DNA of 64,000 nt, taken from assembly GCF_014201315.1 (NCBI RefSeq), contig NZ_JACHDY010000008.1:51378-115377 (forward strand), in the 5' to 3' direction. Below are positions 28,100-36,681 of the stretch, one piece after another. The notes beneath the pieces were generated by a model. The model had not been told where the DNA came from. It saw nothing but the letters and a program-made list of their open reading frames with translations, and did not search any database. The position numbers were made by a program, and so were the translations under genes. Each line of letters starts with the position of its first letter. Positions within the stretch are counted from its first letter, which is position 1. The DNA is from Edaphobacter lichenicola. GTDB taxonomy: Bacteria; Acidobacteriota; Terriglobia; Terriglobales; Acidobacteriaceae.

Positions 28100-29016
28100 A
28101 TGGACAGACGTGAGGTCATAAGAGGATTCGCGGCGGTAGTCGGGGTCATATGTGCGCGAGCTCGACTCTTGGCTGTTGACCAAGATCAGACCTCCATGGA
28201 GAAGCCGAGCTTTGCCGTGCCAATTCGCGGGATCACGAAAAAAGGCGCGAGACTTCTCCAACCGATCCAACTAACGATTGGGCACACCGGAACGGATGCA
28301 ATGTTGGTGGTCCGCGCCGACCACGAGGAAGTCGACCGACGCGTTCTGTCTACAGGGACACATACATTCAGCGTCTATGTCGATCCGGTTGAAACAGCAA
28401 CGCAAGTGCGTCTTGACTATGAAATCGCAGGCAAGTCGGACTCGGCTGACGTTCGAGTCGAACCGGTACGCAAAGTCGAGATCTTCATCCTGCCTCATTC
28501 TCACCATGACCTTGGGTTTACCGATCTCCAGAGCAATATCGAAGCAAAACAAATGACCAATATCTCCAAGGGAATTGCACTAGCGCGGGCCACGGCCAAC
28601 TACCCGCAGGGAGCGCGATTCATATGGAACCTCGAGGTTCTCTGGGGAGCAGATCTGTTCCTGAGAACCAAGACCGAGTCAGAGCGCGAAGAGCTGATCA
28701 GCGCTGTGTAGAGGGGTTGGGTCGCGATCAACGGGATGTACGCAAACGAGCTTACTGGCCTTTACCGGCCTGAAGAACTTCTGCAATTGTTTCGTTACTC
28801 AACCGAGTAGGCCATCAATGCGGAGTCCGCGTTGACTCAGCCATGATCAGCGATGTTCCTGGGTGTACCTGGGGGACGGTCTCTGCGATGGCTCAGGCAG
28901 GCATCCGCTACTTCTCAGCTGCTCCCAATTACTTCGACCGCATAGGGGCTTTTATGGTAGAGTGGCAGGATAAACCCATTCTGGTGGGTCTCTCCTTCTG
29001 GCAATGAAAGAGTAAC
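28100..29016 (+). pseudogene. GH38 alpha-mannosidase-like gene, truncated and broken
   Basis: It starts with a twin-arginine-like leader (MDRREVIRGFAA). PHSHHDLGFTDLQSN, the metal-binding N-terminus of GH38, follows near residue 135, then ARFIWNLEVLWGADLF. An in-frame TAG at 28709 interrupts what would read AV-x-RGWVAINGMYANELTGL. A second TAG stands at about 28808. After a frameshift the sequence GVRVDSAMISDVPGCTWGTV and RYFSAAPNYFDRIG continues, and it stops near 29006. The catalytic core is shattered and the C-terminal two thirds are missing. The intact enzyme would have been exported and would have trimmed alpha-mannosides. Confidence 0.8.
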
Positions 29017-29073
29017 TTTTCTGGGTTCCTTGGACCGGGTATGCGATGTATTTCGCAATCCAATCCTGGTCAG

Positions 29074-29947
29074 ATGGCAGCTTCAACGAGCAGCGGGGTC
29101 GTCGTGAGCTTCGATTTAGGAGGCAGCCACGTTGCCGCCATGGCTGCGAAGGTGAGCAGCCCTTTCGACGGAACCAGAGCATCCCTAGCCTTGAACGAAG
29201 GTGGTTCAGCAACATATCTGTTTGACCGGGTCGACGAAGTTGGTCGCATGGCTCTGGCTGCTCTGAACTCTTCGGAGGCCATAGTAGGAATCGCGGTTGC
29301 GATGCCGGGGCCATTCGAATACTCGACTGGGGTTTCGTGGCTGCAACACAAATTCTCTGCTTGGTATAGCGTCAATGTTTGTAAACATCTAGCAATTAGA
29401 TTCGGGATTGACGAAAAGAACGTCGTGTTCCTCAACGATGCAGACGCCTTTCTTCTTGGTGAGCTTCAAGAGTCATTCGCGGCTAGGGCAATTGGAATTA
29501 CTTTGGGGACGGGGATCGGCGCCTCATTTGCGATAGATGGACGAGCGGTGCCCGCAGCTGAAATTCTTCCCAACAATTGCGATCTTTATGCTCTCCCTTG
29601 GAAGGGCCGCACAGTCGAAGAATTTATTTCCACCCGTGGCATCATGAAACTGCATGAAGATCGCAGCGGGCGATATAGATCGGTCAAAGAGATTGCGGTG
29701 AAGTCCAACTTCGATGCTGTTGCGGCTGATACGATGTTGGCCTTTGGAAAAGAGCTCCGTCTGGTTGTCGAGACCTATCTTCTGCCCAATCATTTTAGGC
29801 GGCTCCATTTCTCGCAGCTCGGAGACTTTCTTGCCCGCAATGCGATCAGGACCACTTGAGCTGGCAGGCGTTCTGAAAATATCGTCTCACTTTGAGAACG
29901 CGGCTTTGCTGGGAGCAATGGCAGACTGGCTGCGACGGCGAGACTAG
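29074..29947 (+). pseudogene. ROK family sugar kinase, frameshifted near the C-terminus
   Basis: A glucokinase/fructokinase-like ROK protein. It has the phosphate loop VVSFDLGGSHVAAM, VGIAVAMPGPFEY, catalytic VFLNDADAFLLGE and GITLGTGIGASFAIDG. The first frame drifts after VVETYLL (about 29790). The next frame (one base on) continues PIILGGSISRSSETFLPAM and ends ENAALLGAMADWLRRRD at 29947, so one base has been inserted. The start is either 29074 or an ATG at 29041; neither has a clear ribosome site. It lies directly after the GH38 relic, so both look like parts of a decayed mannoside-use cluster. Confidence 0.8.
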
Positions 29948-30159
29948 TCAAACCAAAATTAGATGCTGGGTACCAGCCAACATGAAGTCTAATCAGAGTT
30001 TGCTGCTAGGTCAGCTCTTGCTTTTGCACATCACGCGAGATGGAAACGCACCTTTACGATTTCACTATTCGGCCATCTAGACACTTTCGTGGACAACTGT
30101 CTTTGGCGAAGGTGGTATCGATGTCGAATCGAGCGGCGATTTTCGGGAGCGGTATCTAT
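29948..30159. other. Intergenic between decayed genes
   Basis: There are short coding-like traces (for example ITRDGNAPLRFHYS in one frame, then a stop) but nothing I can name. The stretch is probably remnant sequence of the same decayed cluster. Confidence 0.35.
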
Positions 30160-30600
30160 TCATCGATGAGAAGCTTCAACAAACCGCGTCCCACTAAGCC
30201 TCTTGAAGCCGCCCCTTAGAAACTGAGACCAGAGTCCCTTTCGGTAGGTCACGGCGCTTTGGCCGGCCTTCTCATGGACAGCCTTGGCATATACAGATGC
30301 GAGTTCAATCATCGCCTCATCCAAGCGCGGATATATCTCCAATAACTCAGCGATTGGGGTTCCAATAGAAAGAGGCTTTAGATGCTGGCGGTACAAATCG
30401 CCATTGATGCGCATCCTCAAGCCATTGGCTGCAACGAGGGCAGATGTCTCGGTTGGATACTGTTCGACTGTTCCAATGATGGCTGTGCGGCGTAGTCGCA
30501 CACCAGTTTCGTCAGTTTCTCTCCAGAGGAACTCCCATCGATCGGGGCCCACCTTTCGTCTGGTGCGGCGAAGATAGTCATGTTGGTACGTTTTCTTCAT
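30160..30600 (-). pseudogene. Truncated phage-type integrase, N-terminal part
   Basis: A 146-residue open frame. It begins KKTYQHDYLRRTRRKVGPDRW and continues EFLWRETDETGVRLRRTAIIGTVEQYP and then the helical arm-binding/core-binding segment up to YRKGLWSQFL. This is the N-terminal pattern of the tyrosine recombinases common beside acidobacterial tRNA islands (around 400 residues). The whole catalytic domain with its R-H-R-Y residues is missing, and the last dozen residues do not fit the family. It is a dead stub that once belonged to an integrated element. Confidence 0.65.
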
Positions 30601-30785
30601 AATGCCTCATGTAAAAGCAAGGCTACTCTCTGCCGTCTGTAACGACGGGAGCCAACAAGACTCGGCATCTCGGTCGCCTTAATCCCTCGAACCTGGCTTA
30701 GGAATAGAGGGTTCGGTCGAACAAGCAAATAAGAAACTGGCCTCAAGGCGGTAGGATTGCTAATGTCTTTGGAGACACTCGTTCT
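30601..30785. other. Upstream region of the GH3 gene
   Basis: The gap is 185 bp between divergent genes. GGAG lies about 12 bases before the GH3 ATG. No clear promoter could be read. Confidence 0.35.
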
Positions 30786-33437
30786 ATGTGGTTACATTTG
30801 ATCTCCGTTCTTATTGTTTTGTTAGGTCTTTTGCCTCTTGCCTCGTTCGGGCAATCGTCAAAGCGACTTCTCTACTCATCTCTCTCCGATGATGAACGAG
30901 TCAATGACCTCATGTCACGCATGACCCTTGACGAGAAAATCGCTCAACTCATTAACACTGCACCAGCAATCCCGCGCCTTAATCTTCCTGCCTATGATTA
31001 TTGGAGCGAAGGTCTTCATGGCGTTGCCCGTTCTGGATACGCCACACTCTTTCCTCAGGCTATCGGTATGGCCGCCACCTGGGACGCTCCGCTCATTCAC
31101 CAGATCTCAACGGCAATCTCTACCGAAGCTCGCGCTAAATACAATGAAGCCGTACGCCTCAACATTCATTCCATCTATTACGGTCTTACTATCTGGTCGC
31201 CGAATATCAATATCTTTCGCGATCCACGCTGGGGCCGCGGCCAAGAAACATATGGGGAAGATCCATTTCTTACCGCGCGTCTGGGCGTAGCGTTTGTCGA
31301 AGGTCTCCAAGGAGATGATCCTCACTACTTGAGAGCAATCGCTACTCCTAAGCATTACGCCGTACATAGTGGCCCAGAATCGACTCGTCATAGCGCCAAT
31401 GTTGATCCCTCACCTTACGATCTTTGGGATACCTATCTTCCCGCCTTCCGGGCCACCATAACCGAAGCGAAAGCCGATTCGATCATGTGCGCCTATAACT
31501 CGATCAACAACTATCCCGCTTGCGCAAATAAATACCTTCTCCAAACGGTTCTTCGTGACGCCTGGTCCTTCAAAGGCTTCGTCACCTCTGATTGCGGTGC
31601 CATCGACGACTTTTATGAAGTGACGGCACATCATCTGTCACCGAGCAAGGAGGCAGCAGCTGTCGCAGGCATTGAAGCCGGCACAGATACAAACTGCGGC
31701 GAGACCTACCTCTCTCTCACCGAAGCTCTGAAAAAACATCTCATTAGCGAATCACAGATCAATGCCTCCCTTAAAAGACTGCTCCTTGCGCGGTATCGTC
31801 TTGGCCTCTTCGATGACGCTTCCCGGGTCCCCTATGCAGCGATTCCCTTCTCCGAAGTCCACTCCCCCTCCCACAGAGAATTGGCCAAAACTGCAGCCAG
31901 GAAGTCGATGGTGCTGCTGAAAAACGACTCCTCTTTTCTGCCGCTCGACCTGAACACTCGTACAATCGCCGTCATAGGACCTAATGCTGCCTCCTTGGCA
32001 GCCATCGAAGGCAACTACAATGCAATTGCCGAAGACCCCAAACTCCCTGTCGACGCCATTGCAGCTGAGTTTAAGAACTCAATGATCCTCTATGCTCAGG
32101 GCTCGCCGTATGCGGATCAGGTGCCTCTACCGATTCCTCGCACCATGTTTCATCCCAGCAAATCAGCGGTTGAAAACGGGCTGAAGGCCGAGTATTTCTC
32201 CGACAGCACTTTCCAAGGCAACCCTGTAACGACACGTATTGACAAGGCGATTGACTTCGATTGGAACTCCGCTGCTCCAACGCCCGGCGTGCCCTCCAAT
32301 AGCTTTGCTGTCCGCTGGACCGGAACCATCACAGCTCCACAGACGGGAGATCTTGCGCTCGCAATGCATTTTGGTGACTGCTATCCCTGCACTGGACACG
32401 AGCAATTTAAGATCTTTGTTGATGGAAAACTCATTGCAAGTGACTCCCCGTCAGAGAATAGTTTAGATTCGCACTTTCGACTGAATTTCGTGGACACTAA
32501 TCCACATGATCTTAGAGTCGAGTACATACATCACGCGCCACTCCGCGGCGCAGACCTCTCATTCGAGTGGACTCCACAGTCTTCGTATTTACGAAAAGAG
32601 GCCGTCGCAATCGCTCAGAAATCTGATGTCATTCTTGCGTTTGTAGGCTTATCTCCTAATCTCGAGGGTGAAGAGATGTCCCTCCATGTCGAAGGCTTCG
32701 CCGGCGGAGATCGGACGGACATCAAGCTTCCCGCTGCGCAGCAAGAACTTCTGGAAGCACTTGCCGCGACCGGTAAGCCGCTGGTGGTCATTCTCATGAA
32801 CGGCTCTGCTCTCTCTGTCAACTGGGCTCAGGAGCATGCCAAAGCCATCCTAGAAGCCTGGTATCCCGGGGAAGCGGGATCGGAAGCAATTGCTGAAACT
32901 CTAAGCGGGCAAAACAACCCCGGCGGGCGTCTTCCCGTGACCTTCTATGCCGGGGTCGAACAGTTGCCCGCCTTTAGTGACTATTCCATGGCCAACCGAA
33001 CTTACCGTTACTTCAAGGGCAAACCGCTTTATGGTTTCGGTTATGGGCTTAGCTATACCATTTTTTCTTATCAAAACCTCAGGCTCTCTAGTTCAAAACT
33101 CAAGGCCGGTGACTCCATTACAGCCGAAGCAGATGTGAAGAACACAGGGACTCGAGAGGGAGACGAAGTCGCGGAACTCTATCTGATGCCACCTTACTCC
33201 TCGGTGTCTCCGAACCTAGCCCTCGCGGGTTTCACGCGTCTGCATCTGAAACCGGACGAAACAACCCATGTCACCTTCACTCTTGATTCTCGTACCCTGT
33301 CCCAAGTGGACGATAAGGGCAATCGAGCCGTTGTTCCGGGTAGCTATGTTATTGCGGTAGGCGGATCTCAACCAGACAGTCGTCTTGGGAAAACCGCCAG
33401 CTTCAGCGTGCAAGGCACGTTAAAACTCCCACACTAG
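30786..33437 (+). CDS. Secreted GH3 beta-xylosidase/beta-glucosidase with PA14 domain
   Basis: An 883-residue exo-glycosidase with a signal peptide ending LASFGQ. The order is an N-terminal (beta/alpha)8 barrel with nucleophile Asp269 in FVTSDCGAI; an alpha/beta sandwich from about residue 365 (KSMVLLKND, IAVIGPNA); an inserted PA14 sugar-binding domain at about 460-600 (GLKAEYFSDSTFQGNPV); the rest of the sandwich with the acid/base region; and a C-terminal fibronectin-like domain. The RWGRGQETYGEDPF and KHYAVHSGPE motifs fit the xylosidase-type GH3 group with PA14. It faces the xylulokinase gene, so release of xylose from xylan or xyloglucan oligosaccharides is the likely job. The family is certain; the sugar is inferred. 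Confidence 0.9.
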   Translation: MWLHLISVLIVLLGLLPLASFGQSSKRLLYSSLSDDERVNDLMSRMTLDEKIAQLINTAPAIPRLNLPAYDYWSEGLHGVARSGYATLFPQAIGMAATWDAPLIHQISTAISTEARAKYNEAVRLNIHSIYYGLTIWSPNINIFRDPRWGRGQETYGEDPFLTARLGVAFVEGLQGDDPHYLRAIATPKHYAVHSGPESTRHSANVDPSPYDLWDTYLPAFRATITEAKADSIMCAYNSINNYPACANKYLLQTVLRDAWSFKGFVTSDCGAIDDFYEVTAHHLSPSKEAAAVAGIEAGTDTNCGETYLSLTEALKKHLISESQINASLKRLLLARYRLGLFDDASRVPYAAIPFSEVHSPSHRELAKTAARKSMVLLKNDSSFLPLDLNTRTIAVIGPNAASLAAIEGNYNAIAEDPKLPVDAIAAEFKNSMILYAQGSPYADQVPLPIPRTMFHPSKSAVENGLKAEYFSDSTFQGNPVTTRIDKAIDFDWNSAAPTPGVPSNSFAVRWTGTITAPQTGDLALAMHFGDCYPCTGHEQFKIFVDGKLIASDSPSENSLDSHFRLNFVDTNPHDLRVEYIHHAPLRGADLSFEWTPQSSYLRKEAVAIAQKSDVILAFVGLSPNLEGEEMSLHVEGFAGGDRTDIKLPAAQQELLEALAATGKPLVVILMNGSALSVNWAQEHAKAILEAWYPGEAGSEAIAETLSGQNNPGGRLPVTFYAGVEQLPAFSDYSMANRTYRYFKGKPLYGFGYGLSYTIFSYQNLRLSSSKLKAGDSITAEADVKNTGTREGDEVAELYLMPPYSSVSPNLALAGFTRLHLKPDETTHVTFTLDSRTLSQVDDKGNRAVVPGSYVIAVGGSQPDSRLGKTASFSVQGTLKLPH

Positions 33438-33544
33438 ATATGGATCCAAGAGGGACTGCCGGGATCAGCTCTGCTGAACAGTTACAGACTAAGTATCCTC
33501 TACTTTACTGGCATGGCAGCTGGCAAGACAGCGGATCGTTGGAA

Positions 33545-35026
33545 CTAGACGCCGTATTGAGTTATCCGATAATGCTTGTACGCTGCACGCGCTTGAGCGT
33601 ATTGTGACGCCCTGGCAGGATTGGGCGAGGCGGTTCGCTGGTCATCGAGCTTGATGCAACGATCGCAGATTTCGATGAAGGTCTCCGGCGAGCCGATTTC
33701 GCTGCGAGCGGCGAAGATGGCCTGAATGCAAGCGCCGAGACAACCGGCCTCTTCTTCAAGAGGAACGTGCACGTCTGTGCCACTGGCATCGGCGAGGAGC
33801 TGGCGCCAGTGCGCGGAACGTGACCCGCCTCCGATGAGCAGAATGCGTTTCGCGTTTGTGCCATCGAGAATGAGATCGAGGCCTTCGAGAATGCCGAAGC
33901 TGACTCCTTCGATCGTCGCGCGGATGAGATTTTCTGGAGTGAAATTGGACGCCGAGACCCCGAGGATAGAGCCGTGCGCAGACGGCAGATCGGGAGTGCG
34001 TTCCCCGTTGAGGAAGGGGATGAAGGTCAGGGCATCCGCTCCGGGAATCGTGGTGGCCAGAGCCGATTCAATATCAGTGACTGTACGGCCAAGCGTATCC
34101 AGGGTCTGTGTGACGACATTGGTTGCGTTCATGGTGCAGACGAGGGGAAGCCAGCCGTTGGAGGAGGAGCAGAAGGGCGCGATGCTCGGGTTAGGGCTGG
34201 CTGCGGGTTTGTTGCGGAAGGAGTAGACGGTAGCGGAAGTGCCAAGGCTCATGGTGACGACGCCTTCGGTGACATTACCGGTGCCGATGGCTCCCATCAT
34301 GTTGTCGCCACCGCCGCTGGCGACGAGACAGGAGTTGGAGATGCCGAGATCGGCAGCTACATCCGGTTTTACGGTGCCGATGATTCGCTGCGCGGGAACG
34401 AGGGTCGGGAGCGCGCGAAGGAGATGGCCAGTACCCTGGTCGATTGAGGCGAGGACCTCGGCGGCCCAGGTGCGATTGCGGACATCGAAGTATCCGGTTC
34501 CGGAGGCGTCGCCGTACTCCGCGCAGAGATTGCCGGTAAGCCAGAAGTTGAGGTACTCGTGGGGAAGAAGAATGTGACGGATTCTGGCGAAGTTTTCTGG
34601 TTCCCGCTGCTGCAGCCAGAGCAACTTTGATACGGTGTAGCCGGTGAGGGGGATGATGCCGAAGCGCTCGAAGAAGGCTTGCTGGCCCCCGAAGCGGGCG
34701 ATGAGTTCCGCGTTTTGCGTTGCTGTTTCGGTGTCGTTCCAAAGCTTGGCGGGGCGAATGACCTGCTTGCGCTCGTCGAGAACGACAAGGCCGTGCTGTT
34801 GGCCGGAGACTGCGAGGGCTTCGATGGGATGGCCGGGAGCCTGTGCTATCGCTTGCTTGACTGAGAGTCGGAGGGCTTCAATCCACCATTGAGGATCCTG
34901 CTCGCGGGCGCCGGAGGATCGCTGGATGACTTGATGCGCGGCATGTCCTCGACCGAGTGCGATGCCCTGCTCATCGATCAGGAGAGCCTTTGTCCCTTGC
35001 GTGCCGCAGTCGATACCTAGATACAT
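33545..35026 (-). CDS. xylB: Xylulokinase
   Basis: An FGGY-family kinase, ATP + D-xylulose to D-xylulose 5-phosphate, cytoplasmic, 493 residues as usual. It shows the N-terminal phosphate motif GIDCGTQGTKALL, the substrate loop AVSGQQHGLV, LWNDTETA, HEYLNFWLTG with GDASGTGYFD, and the C-terminal adenosine motif LIGGGSRSAHWRQLLAD. It lies 35 bases downstream of the ROK regulator gene on the same strand and is divergent from the symporter and xylA, so the two steps from xylose to xylulose 5-phosphate are under one regulator. It converges on the GH3 gene. Confidence 0.92.
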   Translation of the reverse strand: MYLGIDCGTQGTKALLIDEQGIALGRGHAAHQVIQRSSGAREQDPQWWIEALRLSVKQAIAQAPGHPIEALAVSGQQHGLVVLDERKQVIRPAKLWNDTETATQNAELIARFGGQQAFFERFGIIPLTGYTVSKLLWLQQREPENFARIRHILLPHEYLNFWLTGNLCAEYGDASGTGYFDVRNRTWAAEVLASIDQGTGHLLRALPTLVPAQRIIGTVKPDVAADLGISNSCLVASGGGDNMMGAIGTGNVTEGVVTMSLGTSATVYSFRNKPAASPNPSIAPFCSSSNGWLPLVCTMNATNVVTQTLDTLGRTVTDIESALATTIPGADALTFIPFLNGERTPDLPSAHGSILGVSASNFTPENLIRATIEGVSFGILEGLDLILDGTNAKRILLIGGGSRSAHWRQLLADASGTDVHVPLEEEAGCLGACIQAIFAARSEIGSPETFIEICDRCIKLDDQRTASPNPARASQYAQARAAYKHYRITQYGV

Positions 35027-35061
35027 AGATGTGAGTCTCGTGATTGTGTACGTTGATTGGG

Positions 35062-36330
35062 TTAGTTACCAGTCTCAGAGCGCTTGCCTGCATTCGATTT
35101 ATCTTTCGTGCCGCGGCGGGATGAGCTGTGATAGCCGGAGTGCCGCTGAAGTGCGATGGCGGCAGCTCCACGAAGGCGGGCCATCTCTCCTCCTGTTGTG
35201 ATCTCAAGGCGGGGGGGAGAACCTGCGAGAATTCCCGATACCAACTCGTCCTGCACGATGGAGCCAAAGGTAGACCACGCTGTGGTGAGAGCGCCGGTGA
35301 TGAGGATGAGTTCCGGAGAAAGGGCCGCAGTGACGAGGCGTAGGCCTTGCCCGAGATGCAGGGCCTGTTTCTTTATCGCCTTGATGGCGAGAGAATCACC
35401 TTCTTCGGCGAGGTGCATGAGATTTTGAATGGAGGTGACATTTGCGTTTGGATTGAGTTCGGAGTAAAAGCGCAGGGCCGCGTCGGATGAAGCGAGCGTC
35501 TCCCAGCAACCGCGCTTGCCGCAGCCGCAGAGAGGGCCGGCAGGGTCTACTGGGATGTGGCCGAACTCGCCAGCCAGGCCGTTGAGGCCCGAGACGATCT
35601 GTCCGTTGGCGAAGATCGCGGTGCCGAGGCCTTCGGAGAGGCTGATTAGAACTGCGTTACGCGTTTTATCCATGCGGCCGAACCAGAGCTCGGAGAGTAG
35701 ACAGGCCGTCGCATCGTTGTCGAGTTCGACCTGAAGGCGCAGCTTCTTCTGGATCGCTCCCTTGATGTCATAGTCCGTCCATTTGAGATTAGGGGCGTGA
35801 ATGAGATGGTTTGTCTTTGGATGGACGCGGCCCGGCACGCTGATTCCGACGCCTTCAAAGGTTTTGTGTGGGAAGCGATCGCGCATGGCCTGCATGGCTT
35901 CGATCATGCCGGCGACGGATCGTTCGGGATCCGAGAAGATGCTGATCTCTTCGTGCGCGAGCATGCGACCGTTGAGGTCGATAATGGCGAGGATTGCCCT
36001 TCGTGGCCGGAGGTCGGCTACCAACATGACGAGATTGTCGTTGAGCGAGAGCATGGTCGGGCGGCGGCCGCGGGGCCTGCGGGCTACGGCACCCTCAACG
36101 ATCCAAGTCTCCTGTAGGAGTTGCTCGACGATATTGGAGACAGTGCTAGGCTGCAAGCCAGAGACGCGTGAGAGGTCGGCACGCGAGATGGGCTGCTTGG
36201 AACGAACGATTTCCAATACGATGTCGCGGTTGATGTCACGAGCGATCTCGCTTGATGCAAGCTCGACATAGGCGAGGTCGACGCGCCTGAATCCTTTGTC
36301 GACGTGCTCTGTTCTTTCTTTAGCAGACAT
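35062..36330 (-). CDS. xylR: ROK family transcriptional repressor, XylR-like
   Basis: A 422-residue regulator. The N-terminal winged HTH reads NRDIVLEIVRSKQPISRADL, SRVSGLQPSTVSNIVEQLL and GRRPTMLSL. The ROK sugar-binding fold follows, with the zinc motif CGCGKRGCWE near residue 270 and an LDNDATACLLSE segment in which kinase residues are partly kept. Such proteins bind their operator without sugar and release it with xylose. It heads the xylR-xylB transcript and is divergent from the symporter-xylA genes. The inverted repeats at 36496 and 36553 in the shared gap are the operator candidates. Confidence 0.88.
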   Translation of the reverse strand: MSAKERTEHVDKGFRRVDLAYVELASSEIARDINRDIVLEIVRSKQPISRADLSRVSGLQPSTVSNIVEQLLQETWIVEGAVARRPRGRRPTMLSLNDNLVMLVADLRPRRAILAIIDLNGRMLAHEEISIFSDPERSVAGMIEAMQAMRDRFPHKTFEGVGISVPGRVHPKTNHLIHAPNLKWTDYDIKGAIQKKLRLQVELDNDATACLLSELWFGRMDKTRNAVLISLSEGLGTAIFANGQIVSGLNGLAGEFGHIPVDPAGPLCGCGKRGCWETLASSDAALRFYSELNPNANVTSIQNLMHLAEEGDSLAIKAIKKQALHLGQGLRLVTAALSPELILITGALTTAWSTFGSIVQDELVSGILAGSPPRLEITTGGEMARLRGAAAIALQRHSGYHSSSRRGTKDKSNAGKRSETGN

Positions 36331-36573
36331 GGTGCGCTCGCACGAGCTGAGAGTTCATCAGTGCTCCATCTCGACTTTGCAGGGATGTGCGTGAGGTTCC
36401 CTGAGTTAATAAAATCGCAAGAACTATTTCTTCGAGGTCCAGTATAGCGGTGTGCCACGGCGATTTTATAGAGATAAGTGGAACGATCTCGAAAGAGGTG
36501 TGTAAAAACCTGCAAACACCTAATTCTGTGCGGCCAGCGCGATGATATGGATTTGGGGTTGACCCAATCATCA
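36331..36573. promoter_or_regulatory. Xylose control region with two inverted repeats
   Basis: The gap between xylR and the symporter gene holds AGGTGT (36496-36501) with ACACCT (36516-36521), 14 bases apart, and TTGGG-GTTGA-CCCAA (36553-36567) immediately before the symporter promoter. Either could bind the XylR-like repressor. The second is placed to block the promoter. Confidence 0.5.
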
Positions 36574-36603
36574 TTGACAACTTTATGGAGTAGCCGATAT
36601 AGT
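36574..36603 (+). promoter_or_regulatory. Sigma70-type promoter of the symporter-xylA genes
   Basis: A perfect -35 TTGACA (36574-36579), an 18-bp spacer and -10 TATAGT (36598-36603). The start would fall near 36610, leaving a leader of about 70 nt before 36682. Confidence 0.6.
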
Positions 36604-36681
36604 TCGGGTCGCGAGTAAAATAGGGTTTTTGATGTTCCCTGACGCTTCACCCACCTTTTGGAAGGCTTTTCGTAGTACATA

